A stretch of 64,000 nt of DNA from Peptostreptococcaceae bacterium (GTDB lineage Bacteria; Bacillota; Clostridia; Peptostreptococcales; Peptostreptococcaceae), in assembly GCA_902363255.1 (NCBI GenBank), contig CABIZO010000005.1, positions 186,001 to 250,000 on the forward strand. The letters run 5' to 3'. This document shows positions 1 through 8,771 of the stretch, one piece after another. Numbering within the stretch: position 1 is the first letter of the stretch; every line of letters begins with the position of its first letter. The position numbers and the translations under genes were made by a program. Under the pieces are notes generated by a model that saw only the letters and a list, made by a program, of their open reading frames with translations, ran no database searches and had not been told where the DNA came from.

Positions 1-926
1 AAGGAGAAAATGAATTTTATACTTTATTAGGTAAAACAAAAATCTACTTAAGGGATACATTTAGATATTTATATAAAGATAAATCTGATTTTATTAATTC
101 TTTGATTTTAGGTCAAAAAGAAAATTTAAGTAAAGAAGAAAAAGATATGTTTTCAAAAACTGGAACAAGTCATGTAATAGCTATATCTGGACTTCACACA
201 GGGATATTATGCACGATGATTGCAATAATTATAAATGGAATTAATAAGTTTTATAAACTTATAATTCTAACTATTGTAATGGTTTTATACAGTATAATAG
301 TTGGATTTTCACCATCCATAAGTAGATCTATAGTTTTTGTTATAATAATGTATTTAGCCATATTTTTAGAAGAAAAGCGAGATGGAATATGCACACTATC
401 CTTGATAGGTGCCTTTTTGCTTGTAAATAATCCATATACAATTTATAATACATCTTTTCAATTATCTTTTTTAGCTACTTTATCTATTATATATTTTTAT
501 AAAATAATAAATAAGTATTTAAAAATAAGTATAGTATCCATAAGCATAAGTGCTAACATATTAACTTGGCCTATCGTGTATTACGTATTCGAAGGAATAC
601 CAGTATTATTTATTTTGGGAAATGTGATAGTTGTTCCTGTAATTGGGTTAATAATGAATCTGAGTGTAATTAGTGTGATTTTATTTAGATTTAGTATTTT
701 AATGTCGAAAATTTTAGCATATTTGAGCAAAAGCATTATTATTATGGTATATTATTTATTAGACAAACTCGCAGAAAATAAATTAGCATATATTGAAATT
801 AACAATCCTAAATTATTTTATGTAACTTTTTATTACATTTTAATTTTTTCATATATGATATATAGGGAGTTAAAGATTATGAAGGAGCAAGAAAATGGAT
901 TACAAGGATATTATAAGGAACATTAA
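1..926 (+). CDS. comEC: ComEC/Rec2 DNA-uptake channel, C-terminal part (cut by left edge)
   Basis: The open frame runs from position 3, without needing a start codon, so the gene enters from the left. The first TTG in it at 102 is not a real start. The visible protein of about 308 residues is a polytopic membrane protein with roughly seven hydrophobic segments and the competence-domain motif GTSHVIAISGLH, typical of the ComEC/Rec2 channel that moves single-stranded DNA across the membrane during transformation. The protein stops soon after the last membrane segment, so the C-terminal metallo-beta-lactamase domain of many ComEC proteins is absent. Its end overlaps holA by 32 bases, the comEC-holA-rpsT order being usual in Firmicutes. 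Family assignment is firm; competence in this organism is not shown. Confidence 0.85.
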   Translation, partial: GENEFYTLLGKTKIYLRDTFRYLYKDKSDFINSLILGQKENLSKEEKDMFSKTGTSHVIAISGLHTGILCTMIAIIINGINKFYKLIILTIVMVLYSIIVGFSPSISRSIVFVIIMYLAIFLEEKRDGICTLSLIGAFLLVNNPYTIYNTSFQLSFLATLSIIYFYKIINKYLKISIVSISISANILTWPIVYYVFEGIPVLFILGNVIVVPVIGLIMNLSVISVILFRFSILMSKILAYLSKSIIIMVYYLLDKLAENKLAYIEINNPKLFYVTFYYILIFSYMIYRELKIMKEQENGLQGYYKEH

Positions 927-1938
927 AAATAAAAATTTTGAAAATATATATCTTTTATATGGTAGAGAATATTATTTAATTGATAATGCTATAAAAAACT
1001 TCAAAGAAAGTCTTAATGAGTCAATGATTGATTTTAATCTAGATGTAATAGATGGGAAAGAAGTATTATTAGATCAATTATTAAGTTCTATAGAAACACT
1101 ACCATTTATGGATGATAAAAAAATTACCATAGTAAAGGACTTTGAATTACTAAAAGGGAAAAGGAAGAATTTTTCTGAAGGTGATGAAAAATACTTCATT
1201 GACTATTTAGATAATATATCGGAAAGTACAGTTTTAGTTTTTGTTGTATATGGTGAAGTAGATAAAAGAAAGAAGATAGTAAAAAAAATACAGGAAAAAG
1301 GTATTGTATTTAATTGTGATAAAATTTCTGATATGGACCTATTTAAATGGACTAAAAGAAAGTTTGAAAGTTTCGGGACCATAATAGAAAATGCACAAGT
1401 TATGTATTTTATTGAATCCCAAGGGTATAGAGATAAAAATAGCGATAAGACTCTTTCAGATTTGGAAAATGAAATAATTAAAATTAGCTCCTTTGTAGGT
1501 AAAGAAAATAAAGTAAGTAATGAGATTATAGATAGATTATCTCAAAAAAAGATAGAAAATGATATTTTTAAACTTATAGATTATATAGGAGAAAAAAACT
1601 CATCATCTGCTATAAAAATATTAAATGATATGATTGGAGAAGGTGAATCTGTCCTTGGAATATTTGCGATGATAAGTAGGCAGTTTAAAATAGTTTTACA
1701 AGTTAGAAGTATGCAAATAGAAGGGGCATCTGTAAATGACATTTGTGAAAAGTTAAGTCTAAGACAATTTGTAGTAAATAAGGCACTAAAACAAAGTCGT
1801 AACTTTTCAGATGATATAATAATAGATATGTTAAATTTCATTTTAGAGAATGACTTCAAAATTAAAAATGGATTAATAAAAGATACTTTGGCTATAGAAA
1901 TTTTAGTAAGTAAATATTGTCAAAGAAATATTAGTTAA
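895..1938 (+). CDS. holA: DNA polymerase III delta subunit
   Basis: This 347-residue protein matches the length and layout of the clamp-loader delta subunit, which opens the beta sliding clamp during replication. The N-terminus (YLLYGREYYLIDNAIKNF, about residues 18-35) is the typical HolA opening, followed by an AAA+-like region without a functional Walker A motif and a helical C-terminal collar domain with the alternating IFAMISRQFKI stretch near residue 255. The ATG at 895 is preceded by an AAGGAG ribosome binding site inside the 3' end of comEC, so the two genes are translationally coupled. It is followed directly by a terminator hairpin and faces the convergent rpsT. Confidence 0.93.
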   Translation: MDYKDIIRNIKNKNFENIYLLYGREYYLIDNAIKNFKESLNESMIDFNLDVIDGKEVLLDQLLSSIETLPFMDDKKITIVKDFELLKGKRKNFSEGDEKYFIDYLDNISESTVLVFVVYGEVDKRKKIVKKIQEKGIVFNCDKISDMDLFKWTKRKFESFGTIIENAQVMYFIESQGYRDKNSDKTLSDLENEIIKISSFVGKENKVSNEIIDRLSQKKIENDIFKLIDYIGEKNSSSAIKILNDMIGEGESVLGIFAMISRQFKIVLQVRSMQIEGASVNDICEKLSLRQFVVNKALKQSRNFSDDIIIDMLNFILENDFKIKNGLIKDTLAIEILVSKYCQRNIS

Positions 1939-1970
1939 AAGTCTTAGTAAAAATGCTAAGGCTTTTTTTA
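1938..1970 (+). terminator. Rho-independent terminator of comEC-holA
   Basis: A 10-bp stem (AAAGTCTTAG pairing with CTAAGGCTTT, one G-U pair) with an eight-base loop runs into a T tract. It begins at the stop codon of holA. Confidence 0.8.
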
Positions 1971-2035
1971 TAGGTTAAATTTATGATTTATGGGGGATAA
2001 GGTTAGAACTTGATGTGAAAATGAGTAAAATAAAA

Positions 2036-2058
2036 AACCCTTGATAAAATCAAGGGTT
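2036..2058 (-). terminator. Rho-independent terminator of rpsT
   Basis: AACCCTTGAT-AAA-ATCAAGGGTT is a perfect 10-bp hairpin. On the reverse strand it is followed by a T run (the A run at 2031-2037 on the plus strand), 25 bases after the rpsT stop. Confidence 0.85.
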
Positions 2059-2083
2059 CAAATTTATAAAAATTAAACTGTTA

Positions 2084-2350
2084 TTATGCGTTCATTGCGT
2101 TTAATTTTTGAGCTAATTTAGCAACTTTTCTAGCTGCAGCGTTTTTGTGTATAGTTCCTTTAGATGCTACTTGATATATTCTCTTTTGAGCATATTGGAA
2201 TCTAGCTGTAGCTTCTTCAACGTTACCTGCAGTAACAGCTTCATCGAATCTTCTTATAGCAGTTTTTATTTGAGATTTTCTAGCTTTGTTTAAAGCAGTT
2301 TTCTTATCGATAACTTTTATTCTCTTTTTAGCTGATTTTATGTTTGCCAC
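2084..2350 (-). CDS. rpsT: 30S ribosomal protein S20
   Basis: This is an 88-residue basic protein beginning VANIKSAKKRIK and ending NAMNA, the standard S20 pattern, a small-subunit protein that binds 16S rRNA. The start chosen is the GTG at 2350. A longer frame reaches a GTG at 2359, but that codon lies inside the ribosome binding site GAGGAGGTG, which is ideally spaced for the GTG at 2350. The gene is transcribed divergently from gpr and has its own terminator. The comEC-holA-rpsT-gpr-lepA neighbourhood is conserved in Firmicutes. Confidence 0.95.
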   Translation of the reverse strand: MANIKSAKKRIKVIDKKTALNKARKSQIKTAIRRFDEAVTAGNVEEATARFQYAQKRIYQVASKGTIHKNAAARKVAKLAQKLNAMNA

Positions 2351-2624
2351 GAAAAACACCTCCTCGTAAATATAATTATTCTCATCGTCAACATATTAGA
2401 TTTTAACAGAAATAAATATAAAAATCAAGAGTTAATATTTATTAGTTAAATATAATTTGTTAACTGTTTTTTTCGTGCATGACATACTTTATCACATATA
2501 AAAATATTTCACAATAATAGATTTATTTATTCATAAAAGTAATAAAAATGATAAATAATGTTTAAAATGTTAGTACATGTCAATAATCAATAATATCATT
2601 TAATTAGATATACTGGAGGAAACT

Positions 2625-3578
2625 ATGATAAAAATTAGAACAGATCTAGCTCTAGAAGCGAGAGAAATAATAGAGGAAAGTGGCAATAGTAGTGAAATAC
2701 CAGGAGTTAAAACAATAAATAAACAACTTGATGATTGTATAGTTACAAAAGTTGAGGTATTAAATGAGCAAGGTTCTCAAATTATGAATAAAGGAATTGG
2801 AACTTATGTAACATTAGAAAGTAAATTAATGAAATATGATGACGATGAATCAAGGGAACAAATAATAAATTATTTATCAGAGGAACTTAAAGAGATATTT
2901 GGTACAGATGAGCATAAGAAAACTTTAGTTATAGGACTTGGAAACTGGAATATAACATCTGATGCATTAGGACCAAGAGCTGTATCGAAAACTCTTGTAA
3001 CTCGTCACATATTTAAAAATTATAATAAGGATTACGATGATGATTTTACAGAGGTTGCAGCATTAAGTCCTGGAGTTATGGGTATTACTGGAATAGAAAC
3101 TAGTGAGACTGTAAAGGCAATAGTTGATACAATTAAGCCAGATAGAGTAGTAGCTATAGATGCGCTTGCTTCAAGGAAGATGGATAGAGTAAATTCTACG
3201 ATACAAATATCAACAGCAGGAATATCTCCAGGTGGAGGCGTAGGTAATAAGAGAAAGGCTTTAAATAAAGAATATTTAGGAGTGGATGTTATAGCTATTG
3301 GTGTACCGACTGTTGTCGATGCGGCAACATTAACTAGCGATGTTTTAGATATGGCTATAAACAATTTGATGGAACAATCTAACCAAGGTGAAGTATTTTA
3401 TAAAATGCTTCAAAAATTACAGGAAGAAGAAAAATATCAATTAATTAGAGATTCGCTAGAGCCTTATGATAAAAATTTAATTGTAACTCCTAAGGATATA
3501 GATGAAACTATAGAAAATCTATCAATAATAATTAGTGAAGGATTGAATAGATCTCTTCATCCAGGGAGAACTTCGTAA
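2625..3578 (+). CDS. gpr: Germination protease GPR
   Basis: This 317-residue protein starts MIKIRTDLALEAREI, the typical beginning of the GPR zymogen, whose N-terminal propeptide is removed before the spore becomes dormant. The family degrades small acid-soluble spore proteins during germination to release DNA and amino acids. Other family landmarks are VIGLGNWNITSDALGP (about residue 103), ALSPGVMGITGIET and ISPGGGVGN. An ATG behind TGGAGGAAAC starts the gene. It forms a two- or three-gene transcript with spoIIP, 15 bases downstream, as in Bacillus. The gene is known to be forespore-specific (sigma G) in Bacillus; no convincing sigma-G promoter was picked out here. Confidence 0.95.
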   Translation: MIKIRTDLALEAREIIEESGNSSEIPGVKTINKQLDDCIVTKVEVLNEQGSQIMNKGIGTYVTLESKLMKYDDDESREQIINYLSEELKEIFGTDEHKKTLVIGLGNWNITSDALGPRAVSKTLVTRHIFKNYNKDYDDDFTEVAALSPGVMGITGIETSETVKAIVDTIKPDRVVAIDALASRKMDRVNSTIQISTAGISPGGGVGNKRKALNKEYLGVDVIAIGVPTVVDAATLTSDVLDMAINNLMEQSNQGEVFYKMLQKLQEEEKYQLIRDSLEPYDKNLIVTPKDIDETIENLSIIISEGLNRSLHPGRTS

Positions 3579-3593
3579 CAAGGAGGAATTTTA

Positions 3594-4565
3594 ATGATAA
3601 AAAATAAAATAAAAGCTATAAAAATTGGATTTTTGATAGTTTGTATTTTACCCACTATTTCTCAAGCCTTAGATAAAGAAGATATATTAAAATATTTAGT
3701 AAAGTCATCTTATCCTGAAGTGAAAGTTATAGAGAATGACGGTAGTGATGATAAAGAAAATGAAGAAAATTTAAAATCTACTGATAATATAAAAGATGGT
3801 ACGAATGACACGGATAATGAAGAATATGTGAATGTTTATGTTGGTGAAGAAAATAAACCAGAAACAAATGAAGAAAAGAAAGCTAAAGAAACTAATAATA
3901 TAATTGATTCAAGTTATACTAATGATATAAGAGTAACAAAGGACAAACCTCAAATACTTATTTATCATACGCATAGTAGTGAAACATATTCAGACTCACC
4001 CAAAAATAACTATCATTCTACTAATATAGAAAACTCAGTTATGGCTGTAGGTAGTGCCTTAACTACAGAATTAACAGATAAAGGATGGGGTGTAGTTCAC
4101 AGTACTAAATATAATGATTTATCATATAATGAATCTTATGCAACTAGTGCTAAGACTATTCAATCTGCACTATCCAAGTATGATTCTGTTAAGATAGCTA
4201 TAGATTTACATAGAGATGGTTTGAGCTTAAAGGATGCTCAAGCAAAGAAAACAGCGCATGACAAATATACTACTGAAATAAATGGAGAAACAGTAGCTAA
4301 GTTTTTCTTAGTAGTTGGTCAGAGAAATCAAAATGTTGGAGAATTAAAAAGACAAGCTGAAGAAATAACTGCATTAGCAGAAAAGAAATACCCGGGACTA
4401 GTATGTCCAGTAGTAACAAAACAATATGGTAGGTTTAATCAGTATATGTCAGATAATGGTTTACTAATAGAAATAGGAAATAATGCAACAAGTACAAAAG
4501 AAGCTTTAGCTACATCTAAATATGTAGCAGAAATATTAGATGAATATTATTCTGATATTAAATAA
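3594..4565 (+). CDS. spoIIP: Stage II sporulation protein P (SpoIIP)
   Basis: The 323-residue protein has an N-terminal signal/anchor (about residues 10-25), a long acidic, asparagine-rich linker to about residue 115, and a C-terminal SpoIIP domain. This is the amidase and endopeptidase that, with SpoIID and SpoIIM, thins septal peptidoglycan during engulfment. Visible landmarks are QILIYHTHSSETY (catalytic-site HTH..E), IAIDLHRDG and LLIEIGNNAT. The ATG follows AAGGAGGAATTTT. It sits directly after gpr, the usual Firmicute arrangement, and is followed by a small membrane protein gene. Confidence 0.94.
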   Translation: MIKNKIKAIKIGFLIVCILPTISQALDKEDILKYLVKSSYPEVKVIENDGSDDKENEENLKSTDNIKDGTNDTDNEEYVNVYVGEENKPETNEEKKAKETNNIIDSSYTNDIRVTKDKPQILIYHTHSSETYSDSPKNNYHSTNIENSVMAVGSALTTELTDKGWGVVHSTKYNDLSYNESYATSAKTIQSALSKYDSVKIAIDLHRDGLSLKDAQAKKTAHDKYTTEINGETVAKFFLVVGQRNQNVGELKRQAEEITALAEKKYPGLVCPVVTKQYGRFNQYMSDNGLLIEIGNNATSTKEALATSKYVAEILDEYYSDIK

Positions 4566-4578
4566 ATGAATACAAATT

Positions 4579-4773
4579 ATGAGTCGATTAGAAAGAACAC
4601 AAAGGGAAAAGCAGTCCCCTAAAAGATATAAAACACTTTGTAGGATTATATTCTTATTTCTGATGTTAATAACTACGATAAGCAGTATATTGTTAATTGA
4701 TTATAGAATTAATGAGGTTTTAGATAATGATAGTAAATATAATATTACAGAATATATAATGAGTATATTTTAA
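4579..4773 (+). CDS. Small single-span membrane protein of unknown function
   Basis: This 64-residue protein is not recognised. It has a very basic N-terminus (RLERTQREKQSPKRYK), one hydrophobic segment at about residues 23-41 and a short polar tail, so it is probably a bitopic membrane protein with the basic end inside. It starts 13 bases after spoIIP and is followed by a terminator, so it is probably co-transcribed with gpr-spoIIP and may act in sporulation. The ribosome binding site is weak, which lowers confidence that it is strongly expressed. Confidence 0.6.
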   Translation: MSRLERTQREKQSPKRYKTLCRIIFLFLMLITTISSILLIDYRINEVLDNDSKYNITEYIMSIF

Positions 4774-4840
4774 GTTGTATAATTATATAGTTGTATAATT
4801 AAGAATATAAATTAAAAAAATAAATCAAAATAATAGAAAA

Positions 4841-4871
4841 AATAAGGCTTAAAAAGTAAGTCTTATTTTTT
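4841..4871 (+). terminator. Terminator after the gpr-spoIIP transcript
   Basis: AATAAGGCTT and AAGTCTTATT form a stem with one G-T wobble around a short A-rich loop, followed by a run of T. Confidence 0.75.
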
Positions 4872-4954
4872 TGTTATATAGTGCTTATTTACAGAAAAGC
4901 AGATATATTATAAAATAAAGTTTATGATAATAAGTTGTTTAAGGAGGAATAAAG

Positions 4955-6757
4955 GTGGACAAACAAAATAGAACTAGAAATTTTAGTATAATTGCGCATA
5001 TAGATCATGGTAAGTCTACCTTAGCTGATAGATTAATACAGTACACAGGTTTAGTAAGTGATAGAGAAATGAAAAGTCAGTTATTAGATAACATGGACTT
5101 AGAAAGAGAAAGAGGAATCACTATTAAACTACAAAATGTTAGATTAATATATAAAGCTAAGGATGGTAATGAATATTATTTAAATCTTATAGATACTCCA
5201 GGTCACGTAGATTTTAACTATGAGGTATCAAGAAGTTTAGCAGCATGTGAAGGTGCATTATTAGTAGTGGATGCAGCTCAAGGTGTAGAGGCTCAAACAT
5301 TAGCTAATGTGTATTTAGCTTTAGAGCAAGATTTAGAAATATTACCAGTAATAAACAAGATAGATCTTCCAAGTGCAAGACCAGATGAAGTAAAAGAAGA
5401 AATTGAAGATTTAGTAGGGCTTGATGCAAGTGAAGCACCATTAATATCTGCAAAGAGTGGTTTAAATATAGAAGATGTATTAGAAGATATAGTTGCAAAT
5501 GTTCCAGCTCCAACAGGAGATAAAAATAAACCATTAAAAGCTTTAATATTCGATTCATATTACGATGCTTACAAAGGTGTTGTAGCTTATGTTAGAGTTT
5601 TTGAAGGTGAAGTTAAAAAAGGTATGACAATCGAAATGATGAACACTAAGAAGAAATTCGAAGTAACAGAAGTTGGAGTTATGGCTCCGGGAGCAACAGA
5701 ATTAGATTGTTTATCTGCAGGTGATGTTGGATATATTGCAGCAAGTATAAAAGATATAAGAAGTTGTCACGTAGGAGACACTATTACTGATGCTAACAAT
5801 AAAACAGAAGAACCGTTAGAAGGATATAAAAAGGCAACTCCAATGGTTTATTGTGGTATTTATCCAGGTGAAGGTGAAAAATACGAAAACGTAAGAGATT
5901 GTTTAGAAAAATTACAGGTTAATGATGCGGCACTTGAATTTGAACCAGAAACTTCTGCAGCTTTAGGATTTGGTTTCAGATGTGGGTTCTTAGGATTATT
6001 GCATCTAGAAATTATACAAGAAAGATTAGAAAGAGAGTTCAATCTAAACTTAGTTACAACTGCTCCTTCTGTTATATATAGAGTTACTAAAAATGATGGT
6101 GAAGTAGTTATGGTTCAAAACCCTGCAAATTTACCAGAGGTTTCAGAAATAAGAATGATAGAAGAACCAATAGTAAAAGCTGACATAATAGCACCGAAAG
6201 ACTTTGTTGGTATAGTTATGGAACTTTGCCAAGAAAGACGTGGAACAATGTTACACATGGAATATATAGATGAAAAAAGAGTTATGCTTCATTATGATTT
6301 ACCTCTAAATGAAGTTGTATATGATTTCTTTGATGCATTAAAATCTAGAACAAGAGGATACGGATCTTTAGACTACGAAATGAAAGGATATGTTCCTTCT
6401 AATCTTGTTAAACTGGATATACTAATAAATAAAGAACAAGTTGATGCGCTTAGCTTTATAGTACATGATAGTAAAGCCTACTCTAGGGGTAAAGCTATGT
6501 GTGAAAAACTTAAGAATGAAATACCAAGACATCAATTTGCAGTACCTATACAAGCGGCAGTTGGAAATAAAATAGTAGCTAGAGAAACAATAAGTGCTCT
6601 TAGAAAAGACGTACTTGCTAAATGTTATGGTGGAGACATATCTCGTAAGAAGAAACTTCTTGAAAAGCAAAAAGAAGGTAAGAAACGTATGAGACAAATT
6701 GGAAGTGTAGAGGTTCCACAAAAGGCATTTATGTCAGTGCTTAAATTAGATGAATAG
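4955..6757 (+). CDS. lepA: Elongation factor 4 (LepA)
   Basis: This 600-residue translational GTPase has the LepA length and G motifs AHIDHGKST (residues 15-23), DTPGHVDF, NKIDLPSA and SAKSGLN, then the EF-G-like domains and the LepA-specific C-terminal domain (ISRKKKLLEKQKEGKKRM). LepA acts on ribosomes, with roles in initiation or in rescuing misplaced tRNAs. The start is the GTG at 4955, behind AAGGAGG with seven bases of spacing. A strong terminator follows. hemW, its normal downstream neighbour in Firmicutes, is here displaced by the pgs block. Confidence 0.97.
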   Translation: MDKQNRTRNFSIIAHIDHGKSTLADRLIQYTGLVSDREMKSQLLDNMDLERERGITIKLQNVRLIYKAKDGNEYYLNLIDTPGHVDFNYEVSRSLAACEGALLVVDAAQGVEAQTLANVYLALEQDLEILPVINKIDLPSARPDEVKEEIEDLVGLDASEAPLISAKSGLNIEDVLEDIVANVPAPTGDKNKPLKALIFDSYYDAYKGVVAYVRVFEGEVKKGMTIEMMNTKKKFEVTEVGVMAPGATELDCLSAGDVGYIAASIKDIRSCHVGDTITDANNKTEEPLEGYKKATPMVYCGIYPGEGEKYENVRDCLEKLQVNDAALEFEPETSAALGFGFRCGFLGLLHLEIIQERLEREFNLNLVTTAPSVIYRVTKNDGEVVMVQNPANLPEVSEIRMIEEPIVKADIIAPKDFVGIVMELCQERRGTMLHMEYIDEKRVMLHYDLPLNEVVYDFFDALKSRTRGYGSLDYEMKGYVPSNLVKLDILINKEQVDALSFIVHDSKAYSRGKAMCEKLKNEIPRHQFAVPIQAAVGNKIVARETISALRKDVLAKCYGGDISRKKKLLEKQKEGKKRMRQIGSVEVPQKAFMSVLKLDE

Positions 6758-6805
6758 TAAAATTGTATTTATGTAGTAGACTATTATCGTAAATATTCAA
6801 ATTTA

Positions 6806-6851
6806 AATTAAAATTCTTATACTTGTAAAAGTATAAGAATTTTAATTTTGT
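6806..6851 (+). terminator. Strong terminator after lepA
   Basis: A perfect 19-bp stem (6806-6824 pairing with 6829-6847, core ATTCTTATACTT/AAGTATAAGAAT) with a four-base loop. The 3' arm itself is T-rich and TTTTG follows. The near-perfect symmetry allows it to work in both directions. Confidence 0.85.
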
Positions 6852-7404
6852 TATGAATGGTCGATAATTGAAGAAAATTATAATATATTGTATATATATA
6901 CTTTGTGTTATGTAGAAATTTATTATATAATGAATACTTAGTAGTAAATGTTATTAATTAAAATAGTAATGTTTACTACTTTTGTATGATGTGGAAAGAA
7001 CATTTTCGCATGATGTAAATTATTCTAGTTGTATTTTTTTAGGACATTATGTTTTATTATATCCCAAAAAGTTCTATTGACCTAAAATAAATATGTATAG
7101 TAATATAAATGATGGTAGAATGAGTGTATATTACAGATTATGTATTTGTAGAGGTTGTACGCTAGGAATAAAAATTAATAAAATGGGTTGGAAATAAAAT
7201 AGTATAACTTTGCTATTTAAAATTAAAAAAAGGAGATGAGTATTTAAAGTAAAAGAAAGAAGAGGTTGTTTCTCTTACTTCTTTAAAAACAATAAATATG
7301 GAATTTTATAGAAAAATTTGAATTGATTTATTATGTCGAATTATAGTAAAATAAAGGTTGAGTAAAATTAAACTGTTGATGATTTTAGAAAAGAAAATAA
7401 TAGA
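6852..7404 (+). other. Long non-coding region upstream of the pgs block
   Basis: No gene was found on either strand. The region holds a 17-bp imperfect hairpin at 6940-6980 (AGTAGTAAA pairing with TTTACTACT, extended inward with G-T pairs) and two candidate sigma-A promoters, TTGACC-N18-TAATAT at 7077-7106 and TTGAAT-N18-TATAGT at 7318-7347. Near 7231 there is a ribosome-binding-site-like AAAGGAG without a usable reading frame. The length (about 550 bases before the structured leader) is unusual for this compact segment and suggests regulatory input to the capsule genes. Confidence 0.5.
7318..7347 (+). promoter_or_regulatory. Candidate sigma-A promoter for pgsBCA-capD
   Basis: TTGAAT, 18 bases, then TATAGT. 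It would start a leader of roughly 130 bases before the pgsB start. It is one of two candidates; the other is at 7077-7106. Confidence 0.4.
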
Positions 7405-7480
7405 ACTGCTGGGCTATGTTTATGGGGCTAAAAATTATATTTTAATAATATGATGAAAAGCCACAGTAGTGATGGAGGAG
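7405..7480 (+). promoter_or_regulatory. Structured 5' leader abutting the pgsB ribosome binding site
   Basis: ACTGCTG (7405-7411) pairs with CAGTAGT (7464-7470), and GGCT (7412-7415) with AGCC (7459-7462), enclosing a smaller A-T hairpin. A second GGGGCT at 7424-7429 could pair with the same AGCC, so two folds compete. The 3' strand ends four bases before the ribosome binding site GGAGGAG at 7474-7480. It did not match any riboswitch consensus I could recall. A regulatory role is inferred from the fold and location only. Confidence 0.4.
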
Positions 7481-7483
7481 AGT

Positions 7484-8761
7484 ATGTTAGATAAGGTAAC
7501 AATAGCACAATTGATAGTGATTGTAGCTTATATGGCGATATTACTTTACTTAGGAATTAAGGAAAAGAAAAAAAATGAAGAAAATTTAAAGAAAATACCT
7601 CTTAGGATTAATGTAAATGGTATTCGTGGTAAATCTACAGCGACTAGATTAATAACAGGTGTTTTAAGTAATGCTAATTATAAGGTTGTAGGGAAGACTA
7701 CGGGAACTTCACCAAGAATGATATATTGGAATAAAGATGAAGAAGAAGTTATTAAGCGTAATCTTTTAGGAGCTAATATAAAAGAACAAATAAAAGTTAT
7801 AGATAAGGCACAAGAAGTAGGTGCTGAAGCTTTAGTATGTGAATGTATGGCTGTAAGACCTGAATATCAGTATGTATATCAAAATGATATATTTAAATCA
7901 AATATTACAGTTATAGTTAATGTTTTAGAAGACCACTTAGATGTTATGGGTCCAACAACAGATGAAATAGCATTAGCGTTTTCAGGAACAATTCCGTACA
8001 ATGGTTACTTAGTAGTTGATAATGGACCTTATGTAAAATATTTTGAAGAAATATGTAAACAAAGAAATACAAAGCTTGTTGTTGCAGATAATTCAAAAAT
8101 ACCAGAAGGGTTAATTAAAAAGTTTAAATATACAATATTTGAAGATAACATATCATTAGCATTAGCAGTAGCAGAGATATTAGATATTGATAAAGAAACT
8201 GCTTTTGAGGGGATGTTATATGCAAATCCGGACCCGGGTGCAGCTACTATCAACCCTATAAAACATGGAGATAGTGTAAGTAATTTTGTAAATGGTTTTG
8301 CTGCTAATGAACCAGAATCTACACTTGCTATTTGGGATAAGATAAAGGATAGTATACCTAATACAGAAAACCCAATAGTACTTTTTAATGGAAGAGAAGA
8401 TAGAGTAGATAGAACTAATCAATTCGTGAATGATTGCTTCCCTTATTTAGAAAATACAACATTAATAGGTATAGGTGAAGGAATTGAATGTATACAAAAT
8501 GCAATTGATGATGGAAGATTAAACAATATAAAAGAATATATAGACTTGTCAGATTATGAAGTTGATGAAGTAATTGATGAGTTATATGGAATGATGAATA
8601 ATAGAGTTATTTATGGTATAGGGAATATACATGGACAAGCTGAAATATTGTTACAAGAAATGTGTAATATATACATTCATACTGATGAGCATGAAGAAAT
8701 TAATAACAATAATATAAGTATAAGATCGTATATAAAAAGATTAAGAAGTAGTAATTTTTAG
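7484..8761 (+). CDS. pgsB: Poly-gamma-glutamate synthase subunit PgsB/CapB
   Basis: This is a Mur-ligase-like ATPase that joins glutamates through their gamma-carboxyl groups to make poly-gamma-glutamate. The 425-residue protein has an N-terminal membrane anchor (about residues 7-24), the nucleotide-binding motif NGIRGKST (45-52) and the PgsB landmark LVCECMAVRPEYQ. VNVLEDHLDVMGPT and LFNGREDRVDRT follow. A longer frame reaches a GTG at 7469, but the GGAGGAG ribosome binding site at 7474-7480 makes the ATG at 7484 the better start. pgsC, pgsA and a CapD-like gene follow on the same strand with 10-98 base gaps, the composition of the Bacillus anthracis capBCAD set. The Bacillus length is about 393; the C-terminal tail here is longer. 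Confidence 0.93.
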   Translation: MLDKVTIAQLIVIVAYMAILLYLGIKEKKKNEENLKKIPLRINVNGIRGKSTATRLITGVLSNANYKVVGKTTGTSPRMIYWNKDEEEVIKRNLLGANIKEQIKVIDKAQEVGAEALVCECMAVRPEYQYVYQNDIFKSNITVIVNVLEDHLDVMGPTTDEIALAFSGTIPYNGYLVVDNGPYVKYFEEICKQRNTKLVVADNSKIPEGLIKKFKYTIFEDNISLALAVAEILDIDKETAFEGMLYANPDPGAATINPIKHGDSVSNFVNGFAANEPESTLAIWDKIKDSIPNTENPIVLFNGREDRVDRTNQFVNDCFPYLENTTLIGIGEGIECIQNAIDDGRLNNIKEYIDLSDYEVDEVIDELYGMMNNRVIYGIGNIHGQAEILLQEMCNIYIHTDEHEEINNNNISIRSYIKRLRSSNF

Positions 8762-8771
8762 GAGGAGACAG

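Noticed and set aside
2360..2624. Sigma-G promoter for gpr, including CATACTT near 2483.
   Set aside because: Elements resemble the consensus only partly and the spacing is unclear, so I do not list a promoter.
5304..5558. Antisense leucine-rich frame inside lepA.
   Set aside because: Leucine and histidine richness is a shadow of GAA- and GAT-rich coding sequence in lepA; no ribosome binding site.
7411..7480. Known riboswitch classes (c-di-GMP, c-di-AMP, fluoride, ZTP and others) for the pgsB leader.
   Set aside because: Conserved cores of these classes, as I recall them, do not match; left as an unassigned structured leader.
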